A DNA stretch of 64,000 nt from Pseudomonas sp. UBA1879 (GTDB taxonomy: Bacteria > Pseudomonadota > Gammaproteobacteria > Pseudomonadales > Pseudomonadaceae). Each line of letters starts with the position of its first letter. Position 1 is the first letter of the stretch. Under the pieces are notes generated by a model. That model was not told the origin of the DNA, ran no database searches, and worked only from the letters and a program-made list of their open reading frames with translations. This document shows positions 7,434 to 15,585 of the stretch, in pieces. The position numbers and the translations under genes were made by a program. The stretch is from contig NZ_DDHJ01000015.1 of the NCBI RefSeq assembly GCF_002338065.1, forward strand, positions 186,001-250,000, in the 5' to 3' direction.

Positions 7434-8650
7434 CCCCAGAGCGCCATTTGCTGAGGTTGCGGCCGATCCCGTAATTGCTCGCGCAGCATGACGCTGGAGC
7501 TTTCCGCCTGGCGGGGGTGGTAATCGCTCGTGATGATGAACGGCTTGGCCTTGGCCAGCACGCAGCGCAGGCGGGTCAGGTCTTCGTAGCGAATCCGTCG
7601 CTGACGACGCAATTCGACCAGGCGTTTGGTGGTGCGGATGCCGATGCCGGGAATGCGCGCGATCATCGCCGGTTCTGCGCAATTGAGGTCAAGCGGGAAC
7701 ACGTCGCGGTGTTCGAGGGCCCACGCCAGCTTCGGGTCGATGTCCAGCGCCAGATGCCCCGGGCCGCTCAGCAGTTCATTGGCGCTGTAGCCATAACCCC
7801 GCAGCAGGAAGTCCGCCTGATACAGCCGGTGTTCGCGCATCAGGGGCGGGGCGGCCAGCGGCACGCTTTTCGGGCTGTTGGGAATGGGGCTGAAGGCCGA
7901 GTAATACACGCGCTTGAGGCGGTAATCGCCATACAAGGATTCGGCGGTGTGCAACAGGGTGCTGTCATCGGTGTCATCGGCGCCGACGATCATCTGGGTG
8001 CTTTGCCCGGCGGGGGTAAAGCGCGGCGCCCTGGGCTCATTGAGGATGGTCTGTTGGCCGGTGTAAATGGTCTGCATCGCCTGTTTGATCGAGCCCATTT
8101 CCTTCTCCGGGGCCAGCGTCTGCAGGCCCAGTTGGGTGGGCAACTCGATGTTCACGCTCAAGCGATCGGCGTAGCGGCCGGCTTCTTCAATCAGCGCCGG
8201 GTCAGCTTCAGGGATGGTCTTGAGGTGAATGTAACCGCGGAATTCATGCTCCTCACGCAGCAGCTTGGCGACACGGACCAGTTGCTCCATGGTGTAGTCC
8301 GCCGAGCGAATGATGCCGGAGCTGAGAAACAGCCCGCTGACACAATTGCGGCGGTAGAAATCCAATGTCAGCGTGACCACTTCTTCCGGGGTGAAACGCG
8401 CGCGCGGCACGTCGCTGGAACGGCGGTTGACGCAGTATTGGCAGTCATAGAGGCAGAAGTTGGTCAGCAGGATTTTGAGCAGCGATACGCAGCGGCCGTC
8501 TGGGGTGTAACTGTGGCAAATCCCCATGCCCGTGCTGGAACCAATCCCCGATTTACCCTCAGAGCTGCGCCTGGGCGCGGCACTGCTGGCACAGGAGGCA
8601 TCGTACTTGGCGGCATCGGCGAGGATGCTCAGCTTGTCGATCAGCTGCAT
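7430..8650 (-). CDS. Putative DNA modification/repair radical SAM protein (TIGR03916 type)
   Basis: The 406-residue protein contains the radical SAM cluster motif in NFCLYDCQYC (C-x3-C-x2-C) after an N-terminal segment with further cysteines (YDASCASS and GICHSYTPDGRC). The C-terminus has a helix-hairpin-helix, ARIPGIGIRTTKRLVELRR, for non-specific DNA contact. The family occurs almost always beside a DUF4130 partner, as here with a 4-base overlap. A role in DNA repair or base modification is predicted from the helix-hairpin-helix and the partner; the reaction is unknown. A perfect CTG-N10-CAG LexA site lies 15 bases upstream of the start, overlapping the likely promoter. Confidence 0.9.
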   Translation of the reverse strand: MQLIDKLSILADAAKYDASCASSAAPRRSSEGKSGIGSSTGMGICHSYTPDGRCVSLLKILLTNFCLYDCQYCVNRRSSDVPRARFTPEEVVTLTLDFYRRNCVSGLFLSSGIIRSADYTMEQLVRVAKLLREEHEFRGYIHLKTIPEADPALIEEAGRYADRLSVNIELPTQLGLQTLAPEKEMGSIKQAMQTIYTGQQTILNEPRAPRFTPAGQSTQMIVGADDTDDSTLLHTAESLYGDYRLKRVYYSAFSPIPNSPKSVPLAAPPLMREHRLYQADFLLRGYGYSANELLSGPGHLALDIDPKLAWALEHRDVFPLDLNCAEPAMIARIPGIGIRTTKRLVELRRQRRIRYEDLTRLRCVLAKAKPFIITSDYHPRQAESSSVMLREQLRDRPQPQQMALWG

Positions 8651-8664
8651 GAAATTTCCCGATA

Positions 8665-8680
8665 CTGTTTTTATGTACAG
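8665..8680 (-). promoter_or_regulatory. LexA (SOS) box of the radical SAM operon
   Basis: Read on the minus strand the site is CTGTACATAAAAACAG, matching the gammaproteobacterial CTG-N10-CAG consensus with an AT-rich core. It overlaps the -10 region of the predicted promoter (8674-8702) and ends 15 bases before the start codon, an ideal position for repression. Confidence 0.85.
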
Positions 8681-8702
8681 TATCGAGTTTCGAGGCGGTC
8701 AA
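8674..8702 (-). promoter_or_regulatory. Sigma-70-type promoter of the radical SAM operon
   Basis: TTGACC (8702-8697) is separated by 17 bases from TGTACA (8679-8674), which lies within the LexA box. The assignment is by motif and spacing only. Confidence 0.55.
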
Positions 8703-8883
8703 CAAGGGCCGATTGAAGGGACCGTGCAAGGCCACCGCACTCATATGGTTATCAGCGCGGGATCCTGGGCGTCAGCTTGCTCATGAAGAGGGCTGTGCAT
8801 CCATAGAGCGCGTTTGATAAGTCCGCATTCGTGAGCAAGCTCAGTCCCACAGACGCTCGCAGAAGCTCGTGTCAGTTCAACCC

Positions 8884-9528
8884 TCAGCTGATCCGCTGCA
8901 CCAATTCTTGCAACTCGCCGAAATTTTTCACCGGGTGAAAATTGACGTGGTGTTCGAAATCCGAAAAATCGGTGTCGCCATACCCGGCCACTTGCGCACC
9001 CGCACCCAAACCGGCCATCACGCCCGGAATGCTGTCCTCCACTAACAGACATTCTTGCGGTGTCAGGCCCAGCAAGTCAGCGGCGTGCTCGATGAGGATA
9101 GGCGAGGGTTTCCACGCATCCACTTCATACGCGCTGACAATCAGGCCGTGGAACACGTCCAGCAGGCCGACCGTGCTCAGGCAGGTTTCGATCTTGCTGC
9201 GCGGGCCGTTGGAAGCCACGCATTTGGGCAAGGACAGGTTGCGCACGAAGTCCACCGCGCCGGGCATTTCTTCGAGTTCGGCCTGCAACAATGGCAGGGT
9301 GCGGGCGCGGAAGCTGTTGACGATTTCCAGGTTGGGCAGCCAGGGGTAGTCGCGGCACAGGCCCTCCATGCACAGCGCGAACTGCACGCCACGGAAGCGT
9401 GCCAGCACTTCATCGACGCTCAGAGTGACCTGATGTTCCTGCAAAATGTCGCGCAGAAGACCCGCTGCCAGCCGTTCGCTGTCCACCAGGGTTCCGTCGC
9501 AGTCGAAAATGACGCCGGCAATGTTCAA
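8884..9528 (-). CDS. HAD-superfamily (subfamily IA) phosphatase, YieH-like
   Basis: The 214-residue cytoplasmic protein has all four HAD motifs: IFDCDGTLVDSE (nucleophile and acid aspartates), CVASNG (serine of motif II), DAWKPSP (lysine), and LLVEDSIPGV (motif IV acids). The helical cap inserted after motif I is that of subfamily IA. It resembles E. coli YieH and related beta-phosphoglucomutase-like phosphatases that hydrolyse small sugar phosphates. The physiological substrate is not evident, and it stands alone on the minus strand with no operon partner. Confidence 0.85.
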   Translation of the reverse strand: MNIAGVIFDCDGTLVDSERLAAGLLRDILQEHQVTLSVDEVLARFRGVQFALCMEGLCRDYPWLPNLEIVNSFRARTLPLLQAELEEMPGAVDFVRNLSLPKCVASNGPRSKIETCLSTVGLLDVFHGLIVSAYEVDAWKPSPILIEHAADLLGLTPQECLLVEDSIPGVMAGLGAGAQVAGYGDTDFSDFEHHVNFHPVKNFGELQELVQRIS

Positions 9529-9702
9529 ACAGGTGTCTCCCGTGTTCGTATTCGGGGCGGTTGGACCGGCATTATCCCGAAAAGTTGGCGGGGAGGGGGG
9601 CTGACTGACCTACGGTCTGTCAAGGATGCGCGAGACACGGCGCGCTGACGGGGCGCTGTTGGAAACGCCCCCATCAGCCTGAGACCTTGAGACGGCCGGA
9701 CG

Positions 9703-10656
9703 CTACAGCGTCACCGGCGTGACCAAGGTGCCTTCGTCGAAGAACCCGCTGACATTGGCAAATACCAAGTCGGCCATGGCCTTGCGGGTCTCGTGGGTGC
9801 CGCTGCCGATGTGCGGCGTAATCACCACGTTATCGAGGTTCAACAGCTCGGCCGGAACGTTCGGTTCGTCTTCGAACACATCCAGCCCCGCACCGGCGAT
9901 ACCTGATTCCAACAGCGAGGCGACCAGCGCCTTCTCGTCGACCACCGAGCCACGGGCGACGTTGATCAGGAACGATGTCGGCCCCAAGGCCTTCAGCACC
10001 TCGGCGTTGACCAGATGCTGTGTGTCCGGGCCACCCGGCACGATGAGGATCAGGTAGTCCGATGCCTTGGCCAGTTCGATCAGATCGCCGTAGTGGGTGT
10101 AGGACACATCCGGGTAGGGCTGACCACGGCGGTAGTACGCGATGTTCATGTCGAATGCGGCGGCACGCTTGGCGATGGTTTTGCCGATCTTGCCGAGGCC
10201 TACGATGCCGCAGGTCTTGCCATCCAGGCTATTGCCCAAAGGCAGTTTGCCCTTCAGCCATTTGCCTGCGCGGACGAAGCGCTCGGCTTCGCTGACCCGG
10301 CGCGACACGCACAGCATCAGCGCCAGAGCGGTTTCGGCCACCGCGTTGTTCAGCACATCGGGGGTGTTGCTCAGTTGGATGCCCCGCTTGGCCAGGTACG
10401 CGGTGTCGATAGGGTCATAGCCCACGCCGAAGCTGTTGATCACTTGCAGGTTCGGCAGCTTGTCGAGCAACGCGTTGTCGGTGCCATAGACGCCGCTGGT
10501 GACCACGCCCCGGATCTTTTCGCCATGCTCGGCGGCCCAGGCGTCAATGTCTTTGATTTCCCAGCGGTTGTGCACGGTGAAGTCGCGTTCGAGGTTTTGC
10601 GTCAGTGCGGCATGCACCGGACCCCAGACCAGCACATCGGCTTTCTTGTCGCTCAT
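9703..10656 (-). CDS. D-isomer-specific 2-hydroxyacid dehydrogenase
   Basis: Starting at ATG 10656 behind a strong AAGGAGG site, the protein has 317 residues. It has the split catalytic domain with FGVGYDPID, the NAD(P)-binding turn GIVGLGKIGK, and the catalytic arginine (NVARGSVVDE), glutamate (VFEDEPNVP) and histidine (PHIGSGT). The family reduces 2-ketoacids such as glyoxylate or hydroxypyruvate, or oxidises 2-hydroxyacids. It is 67 bases downstream of a sodium:solute symporter gene in the same direction, so the imported solute may be its substrate or a precursor. Exact substrate unknown. The longer frame to 10731 overlaps the symporter end and is rejected. Confidence 0.88.
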   Translation of the reverse strand: MSDKKADVLVWGPVHAALTQNLERDFTVHNRWEIKDIDAWAAEHGEKIRGVVTSGVYGTDNALLDKLPNLQVINSFGVGYDPIDTAYLAKRGIQLSNTPDVLNNAVAETALALMLCVSRRVSEAERFVRAGKWLKGKLPLGNSLDGKTCGIVGLGKIGKTIAKRAAAFDMNIAYYRRGQPYPDVSYTHYGDLIELAKASDYLILIVPGGPDTQHLVNAEVLKALGPTSFLINVARGSVVDEKALVASLLESGIAGAGLDVFEDEPNVPAELLNLDNVVITPHIGSGTHETRKAMADLVFANVSGFFDEGTLVTPVTL

Positions 10657-10723
10657 GGTTTCCTCCTTGCGGCGCGGCGTCGTCGACAGAGGCCGCGCCT
10701 TGGTTGCAGCATCAAAAAACATT

Positions 10724-12127
10724 TCAGCCATGCTTGTTTAACACAGGTTGCGCTTCGGAACGCCCGGTTTTGAGCAGTTCAGCGATGGCCATCGTCAGCA
10801 GCGGTGCGAAAAGTGCGAAATACGAACTGTCGATGCCGTACGGGTTGCCGGCCAAAAACCAGCCAATGGTCGAGAACACCGACAGGATCACACCGGCCAG
10901 CGCGCCGCGACCCGAGCCGAATTTCGGCGCGTAGAAGCACATCAGCACGATCACCGCGAGGGTGGCGCGCAGGGCTTTGCCGAGGAAGGCGATCAACAGG
11001 ATCTTGTCGGCAAACAGCGCGAGGATCAGCGGCAGGAAACCGATGACCACGATGGCCAAACGGATGAACACCACGGATTTCTTATCGTTCTTTTCTTTAT
11101 TGAAGAACGGGTCGTAGAAGTCCTTCATCGCCAGGGTCGCCGAGGCCAGGGTGTTGGCCGAGATCCCGCCGAACAGCGCGCCAGCCAGACCGATAACCAC
11201 CAGACTGGCCGAGAAGGTCGGCATGTGCGCGATCAGCGCTGGGAACGCGTCGATCGACTTGATGCCGGGGTACAAGTAGGCGCTGCACATGCCGATCAAC
11301 GCGGCCATCAGGCCGAACGGGATCATCAGTGAAGACACGTAAAAGCAGGCGCGTTTCGCGGTCTTCTCGTCTTGGGTGCTCACCAGCGCCTGAATCACAT
11401 ACTGCGTGGCGAAGATCGAGCCGACACCGCCGATCATCCAGGCGAAAATCTGACCCCAGCCCACCCCGGTGAAATCGAACATGGTGGGCGGCAGCTTGGC
11501 TTGCAATGCGCCGATGCCACCGCTGGCATTCAACGCGAACGCCAGGGCCAGGACGATGCCGATGTACTTGACCACTGCGTGCACGAAGTTGGTGTAGACC
11601 ACCGAGCGCATGCCGCCGACGCTGACGTAAAACACGGTGATCACGCCGACCAGGAGAATGGCGAGGGTTTTGTCGATGTTCAACACCGCCGCCAACACCG
11701 CGCCGCTGCTGGCATACAGGGCGACGGAAACGATGCTGAGCGCGCAGATGGTCAGGATCGATGCCGCGTAGCGAGTGCCCTGGCCGTAATTCTGAGCGAG
11801 GATGCCGGAAATCGTATTGAGGCCGGTTTCTCGGTATTTCTTCGCCAGCACCAATGCCAGCAGCAGGAAGCCGAGGGACAGCGCCACGAGGTTCCATGCG
11901 GCGGAAATCCCGGCTTCAAAGCCTTTCTGCGCAGTGCCGATGCTGACTGAGCTGCCGATGAATTCGGACAGCAGCAACGCGCCAATCAGAAACGGCGGAA
12001 AGCTGCGTCCGCCCCCGGTAAAGCCGTCGCTGCTTTTGGCGTGCTTGCGCACGCTGTAACCGATGTAGGACATGACCACGAAATAGCCGGCGGTCAGGCA
12101 TAGGATGATGATTATTCTTGGGTCCAT
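10724..12127 (-). CDS. Sodium:solute symporter (SSS) family transporter
   Basis: The 467-residue protein has about 13 hydrophobic segments. It shows SSS features: an early GGRSFPPFLIGALLLSEFIGSSVSIGTAQKGFE region corresponding to the sodium-binding first helices, and YVSVGGMRSVVYTNFVHAVVKYIG, the family's conserved GGxxxVxxTD-type segment. Start ATG 12127 follows GGAGAGA. The proteins import organic solutes with sodium; this one may supply the 2-hydroxyacid dehydrogenase encoded downstream. Upstream is a TTGTC-N4-GACAA inverted repeat (12201-12214) and, farther, a decayed AraC-type gene. Confidence 0.88.
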   Translation of the reverse strand: MDPRIIIILCLTAGYFVVMSYIGYSVRKHAKSSDGFTGGGRSFPPFLIGALLLSEFIGSSVSIGTAQKGFEAGISAAWNLVALSLGFLLLALVLAKKYRETGLNTISGILAQNYGQGTRYAASILTICALSIVSVALYASSGAVLAAVLNIDKTLAILLVGVITVFYVSVGGMRSVVYTNFVHAVVKYIGIVLALAFALNASGGIGALQAKLPPTMFDFTGVGWGQIFAWMIGGVGSIFATQYVIQALVSTQDEKTAKRACFYVSSLMIPFGLMAALIGMCSAYLYPGIKSIDAFPALIAHMPTFSASLVVIGLAGALFGGISANTLASATLAMKDFYDPFFNKEKNDKKSVVFIRLAIVVIGFLPLILALFADKILLIAFLGKALRATLAVIVLMCFYAPKFGSGRGALAGVILSVFSTIGWFLAGNPYGIDSSYFALFAPLLTMAIAELLKTGRSEAQPVLNKHG

Positions 12128-12200
12128 GTTCTCTCCGTTCCCGAACGACGGGCGCGTGATAAGGCGATGCGAGGTGAATGAACGGCTCAGCGTCAGCTGG

Positions 12201-12214
12201 TTGTCAGACGACAA
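12201..12214. promoter_or_regulatory. Inverted repeat upstream of the symporter operon (candidate operator)
   Basis: The sequence TTGTC-AGAC-GACAA is a perfect 5+5 inverted repeat, 74 bases upstream of the symporter start. Size and symmetry suit a helix-turn-helix dimer such as a GntR-type regulator. No regulator for it is identified in the window. Confidence 0.35.
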
Positions 12215-12477
12215 GGCTGATAGACGGCTGAATGCGGTGAGCACAGATCTGGGCTGCCGCAGGTCATTACCTGCCGCGAAGACGCGGGGGAGAAGGGTAA
12301 TCGACCGCGGGGGCTCGATTTGAAAGGGATGTGAGGCGAGAGTGGGCGTGTGTATTCATTGTTATTAGAGGCTCGTGATTTACGTTGGAGGGCAACTCAA
12401 TACGAAGCATTTGTTATACGTCATCGTACAACGTCGCGCAATCGTACTGCGCTTCGCTCATGAATCAAGGGCCACTG

Positions 12478-12702
12478 ATTTTGAGGCGGGAGGATTATTG
12501 CCAGCATGTGCGATTCGGCAAAGCACGGGAGATGCTGGAATTCACCACGTCCACGGTCGATCACATCGCCTGGACCGTGGGGTATCAGGATCCTGCGGCC
12601 TTTCGTTCGACGTTCCGAAAAATTACCGGTTTAACGCCCAGCGATTACCGCAGCCACTATGGGGTCGGCACGCCAGCGCGTGCTCCTGTGGCCGAGTCGT
12701 GA
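12478..12702 (+). pseudogene. Remnant of an AraC/GlxA-type regulator (C-terminal helix-turn-helix only)
   Basis: The segment encodes about 60 residues that match the end of GlxA-like AraC regulators: REDYCQHVRFGKAREMLEFTT, then VDHIAWTVGYQDPAAFRSTFRKITGLTPSDYR, which is the second helix-turn-helix, followed by a stop at 12702. The N-terminal DJ-1-like domain and the first helix-turn-helix are missing, and nothing upstream to 12245 encodes them in any frame that I can see. It is therefore a decayed gene. Its position upstream of the symporter/dehydrogenase operon suggests it may once have regulated that operon. Region 12215-12477 otherwise holds no gene. Confidence 0.7.
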
Positions 12703-12766
12703 GTCACTTGCCGTGCGGCGCGGTCCATACCGACAGCCTTTTCAGAAAGCCCAGGATTTGACGCAC

Positions 12767-13882
12767 ATGAACGGACTCAAACGCCACGCCCATGCCTTCG
12801 CCGCTGTGATGCTGTTGGCGCTCGTTGCCGGGTGCAGCTCGCAACGCAATCAGGCGCCGCCTCCGCCGCCTGAGGTCGTGCGCAGTGAAATCGTGCGCCT
12901 GCTGCCCGCCAGCGTCGCCGACCGTCAGGGCTGGGCGACCGACATCTACACCGCGTTCGACGCGCAGCAGATCAGCCCCAGCGTCGAAAACCTCTGCTCG
13001 GTGCTGGCCGTGGCCGAACAGGAGTCGAACTATCAGGTCGACCCGGCCGTGCCGGGCATGGGCAAGATCGCTCAAGATGAAATCGACCGCCGGGCCAGCA
13101 AGGCCCACATCCCCAATCTGCTGGTGCGCAGTGCGCTGGACATCCGGTCTCCCTCCCGCAAGACCTACGCCGAACGCCTGAGCGCCGCCCGTACCGAAAA
13201 GGACTTGAGCGCGATTTTCGATGACTTCATCGGCATGGTGCCGCTGGGGCGTACGCTGTTCGGCAATTTCAACCCGGTGCATACCGCCGGGCCGATGCAG
13301 GTGAGCATCGAGTTTGCTGAAAAACAGGCGCGGGGCTACCCGTACCCGGTGGAGGATTCCATTCGCCATGAAGTCTTTTCCCGTCGCGGTGGCCTGTACT
13401 TCGGCATCGCCCATTTGCTGGGTTACCCGGTCAGCTACGACAAGCCGATCTATCGCTTCGCCGATTTCAACGCAGGGTGGTACGCCAGTCGCAACGCGGC
13501 GTTCCAGAGTGCGGTCGCGCGGTTGAGCGGCAAACGACTGGCGCTGGATGGCGACCTCATCAGCTACGGTTTCGGGCCTGCGCTAGGGCAGACCGAACTG
13601 GCCGTGCGCAGCCTGCACACACAACTGGGCATGCGCAATCCGACCATTCGCAGCGCGCTGGAGAAGGGAGAGACGCTGGAGTTCGAGGGCACCGACCTTT
13701 ACAAGCAGGTGTTCGCGCTGGCCGACAGCGCCGCGGGCAAACGGCTGCCTCGGGCGATCCTGCCGGGCATCGTGCTGGAGAGTCCAAAAATCACTCGCAA
13801 GTTGACCACCGCCTGGTTTGCGCAACGGGTTGAAGAGCGGCGGGTGCGCTGCATGGCGCGCGCGTCGGGCTCGCTGAAATAG
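12767..13882 (+). CDS. DUF1615 family lipoprotein
   Basis: A 371-residue protein whose N-terminus has positively charged residues, a hydrophobic stretch and the lipobox LVAGC (cleavage before Cys near residue 22), followed by a proline-rich linker (QAPPPPPEV). The body matches the DUF1615 family: SVENLCSVLAVAEQESNYQVDP early and a GPMQVSIEFAEK segment. The EQESNYQVDP and GPMQVS elements recall the lysozyme-like fold of lytic transglycosylases (catalytic Glu followed by S-x-Y and GxMQ), so a cell-wall hydrolase activity is plausible but unproven. The start ATG 12767 was chosen because it gives a proper signal peptide. Confidence 0.83.
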   Translation: MNGLKRHAHAFAAVMLLALVAGCSSQRNQAPPPPPEVVRSEIVRLLPASVADRQGWATDIYTAFDAQQISPSVENLCSVLAVAEQESNYQVDPAVPGMGKIAQDEIDRRASKAHIPNLLVRSALDIRSPSRKTYAERLSAARTEKDLSAIFDDFIGMVPLGRTLFGNFNPVHTAGPMQVSIEFAEKQARGYPYPVEDSIRHEVFSRRGGLYFGIAHLLGYPVSYDKPIYRFADFNAGWYASRNAAFQSAVARLSGKRLALDGDLISYGFGPALGQTELAVRSLHTQLGMRNPTIRSALEKGETLEFEGTDLYKQVFALADSAAGKRLPRAILPGIVLESPKITRKLTTAWFAQRVEERRVRCMARASGSLK

Positions 13883-13977
13883 CGCGACGACCGCTGGTCA
13901 CTTTTTTGGCACCCCCGGGCGCTGACTGCCTCGAACCTGAGACAGCCCGATTGCGGCTCAGCAGAGAAGAGGTGCTT

Positions 13978-14220
13978 ATGTCAGTCGATCCCACTACGCC
14001 CATCACCCGGCCGGAAGAACTGCCGACCGCCGATCAGGACCTCGATCCGGACGCCAAGGATGACGAGGATTTCGAGGAGCAGAAGCAGCAAAGCGCTGAA
14101 GATCGCCCGGAGGACTGGCAAGCGCCTCGTCAGCGCCCTGAAGACTGGAACGAGCCGCCCGCCGCCGCGCCTGTGGTGGCGCCCGACGAACCAACGCCGC
14201 TGTCCGACGACTTGCGCTGA
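13978..14220 (+). CDS. Small acidic hypothetical protein with a repeated RPEDW motif
   Basis: An 80-residue protein preceded by AGAAGAGG. It is very rich in Asp, Glu, Pro and Gln and contains no hydrophobic segment; it is probably intrinsically disordered. The motif RPEDWxxP occurs twice (DRPEDWQAP and QRPEDWNEPP). I do not recognise a function. The good ribosome-binding site and the sharp composition suggest a real gene. Confidence 0.65.
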   Translation: MSVDPTTPITRPEELPTADQDLDPDAKDDEDFEEQKQQSAEDRPEDWQAPRQRPEDWNEPPAAAPVVAPDEPTPLSDDLR

Positions 14221-14296
14221 ATTACCCATGCCTGTGCCGGAGTGGACACGATGTCCGCTCTGGGTTTAGTGAATCTGTGTCAGGGAGCGTGTGTTT

Positions 14297-14851
14297 GTGA
14301 CCCGTGAGACTGAGTCATCCACCATCATTACCAGCAGCGTTCCGGCGGCCGATGTCGAGTCCGCAGAGACGCTGCTGTTCGGCACGCCCAAAGAGCGGCT
14401 GGATTTCTATCGCAAGGAAATCCAGTACGAGACTGCCATTCTGTCTAACCGCACCAACGCCTATTTGTCAGCGCAGTCATTCCTGGTGATTGCCTTCGCC
14501 TCGTCCATGGCGAACCTGAATCCGGAATGGGGGAAGTTGTTCACCTTGGTGGTACCGCCATTTTTGACGCTGTTGGGGTTGATCAGCTCGATGCACGCGT
14601 GGCCGGGGATCCGGGCGGCGTACGAGATCATCGATCATTGGCACTTCAAGCAGAGTCAGTTGTTGCACAGCCAGCCTGCAATGGGCTTGGCGTATGACGA
14701 CTCGCCTTTGTTCAGCGAGCATGAATCGAGTGAGAAGGGCTATCGGAAATCGCTGATGTTTTCCATGCGCACCCCTTGGCTGTTCAGCGGATTCTGGTTC
14801 TTGCTGGGGGCGTTTTCGATCTATGCGCAGCTGACCGACATGGCGTTTTGA
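14297..14851 (+). CDS. Hypothetical membrane protein with about three hydrophobic segments
   Basis: The 184-residue protein starts at GTG 14297, nine bases after GGGAG; an alternative GTG at 14291 is too close to that site. Residues 45-130 carry NRTNAYLSAQSFLVIAFASS and FTLVVPPFLTLLGLIS (two membrane segments), then a cytoplasmic part, and a final segment (TPWLFSGFWFLLGAFSIYAQL). It is reminiscent of small RipA-like octameric membrane proteins, but I cannot confirm this from sequence. No operon partner is evident. Confidence 0.6.
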   Translation: MTRETESSTIITSSVPAADVESAETLLFGTPKERLDFYRKEIQYETAILSNRTNAYLSAQSFLVIAFASSMANLNPEWGKLFTLVVPPFLTLLGLISSMHAWPGIRAAYEIIDHWHFKQSQLLHSQPAMGLAYDDSPLFSEHESSEKGYRKSLMFSMRTPWLFSGFWFLLGAFSIYAQLTDMAF

Positions 14852-15052
14852 GCAGTGCCGCATCGTGTGGATGGGCACTCTGCGCCCGCCACCAGCTGAG
14901 TCGTTTAACGATGCCCCGCTGAATAGGTGAACACCTGCGCATTTTCATGCGCATTGAGACGGTCCTTCCCTGACTCGACCAACACTCCTTCATCGGTCTG
15001 GCAACAGCCGGGTACCCCGGTACCGGTCGCTGATCAACAGGAAGGTGACGCG

Positions 15053-15355
15053 ATGCTCTTTACCCCGGAATTGCGCAGGACGCTGGAATGCGCCTTCCTG
15101 CCCCTCGCTTGCGAGTGCACCCTCACGCCCGGCGGCGGCCTGATGGTCAACATCTTTGATGTCGAGACCGGCCGTGTCGCCATGCGCGTGGAGAATATCG
15201 CCCTTGCCAAACTCGCCACTGTGCGCGCCGTGGCCGAATGGGTTGTCCAGCTCCGCTACGATTTGCGCACAGTCGGCACGCCCTTTGGCTCTATGCCCAC
15301 GCGCTTTGCCTCGTCGGCGGGGGCGCCTAGCGCGCTATCGTCGCGCATCGTCTAA
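15053..15355 (+). CDS. DUF1652 domain protein
   Basis: A 100-residue protein starting MLFTPELRRTLECAFLPLACECTLTPGGGLMVNIFD, the diagnostic beginning of DUF1652, a family found mainly in Pseudomonas. The core ends with a LVAELRYDL-like segment (VVQLRYDLRTVG). AGGAAGG precedes ATG 15053. Function is unknown. Confidence 0.82.
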   Translation: MLFTPELRRTLECAFLPLACECTLTPGGGLMVNIFDVETGRVAMRVENIALAKLATVRAVAEWVVQLRYDLRTVGTPFGSMPTRFASSAGAPSALSSRIV

Positions 15356-15399
15356 TATGCTCAGCGCCAACGGAACCTTTCGTGTAGGGTGATGTTAAC

Positions 15400-15428
15400 T
15401 TGACACCAAAACTGCGCCGGGTTATTTC
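15400..15428 (+). promoter_or_regulatory. Candidate promoter of the RsbRSTX signalling cluster
   Basis: TTGACA at 15400-15405 is followed after 17 bases by TATTTC, a fair sigma-70 match, 158 bases before the RsbR start. Just upstream GGAAC (15372) spaced 17 bases from GTT resembles an ECF-sigma promoter, but the match is weak. Both are motif calls only. Confidence 0.35.
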
Positions 15429-15585
15429 GTCGCACCCGTTTGCCTTACCAAAATCGCTTTCTATTGAATCAGTTAGGTCATGACCCGATGCGTCGCGTCA
15501 CTGCCTGACCTTTTTTCGTGTGTCTGCCCGTCGTCGCGTTTTCCCCGTCGAGGGCCCGATGAGCAACTTCCCAGGAGCCAACCTC

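Noticed and set aside
15372..15395. GGAAC-N17-GTT as a possible ECF sigma promoter for the Rsb cluster
   Set aside because: The -10 element is too weak; mentioned only as an alternative to the TTGACA-N17-TATTTC promoter.
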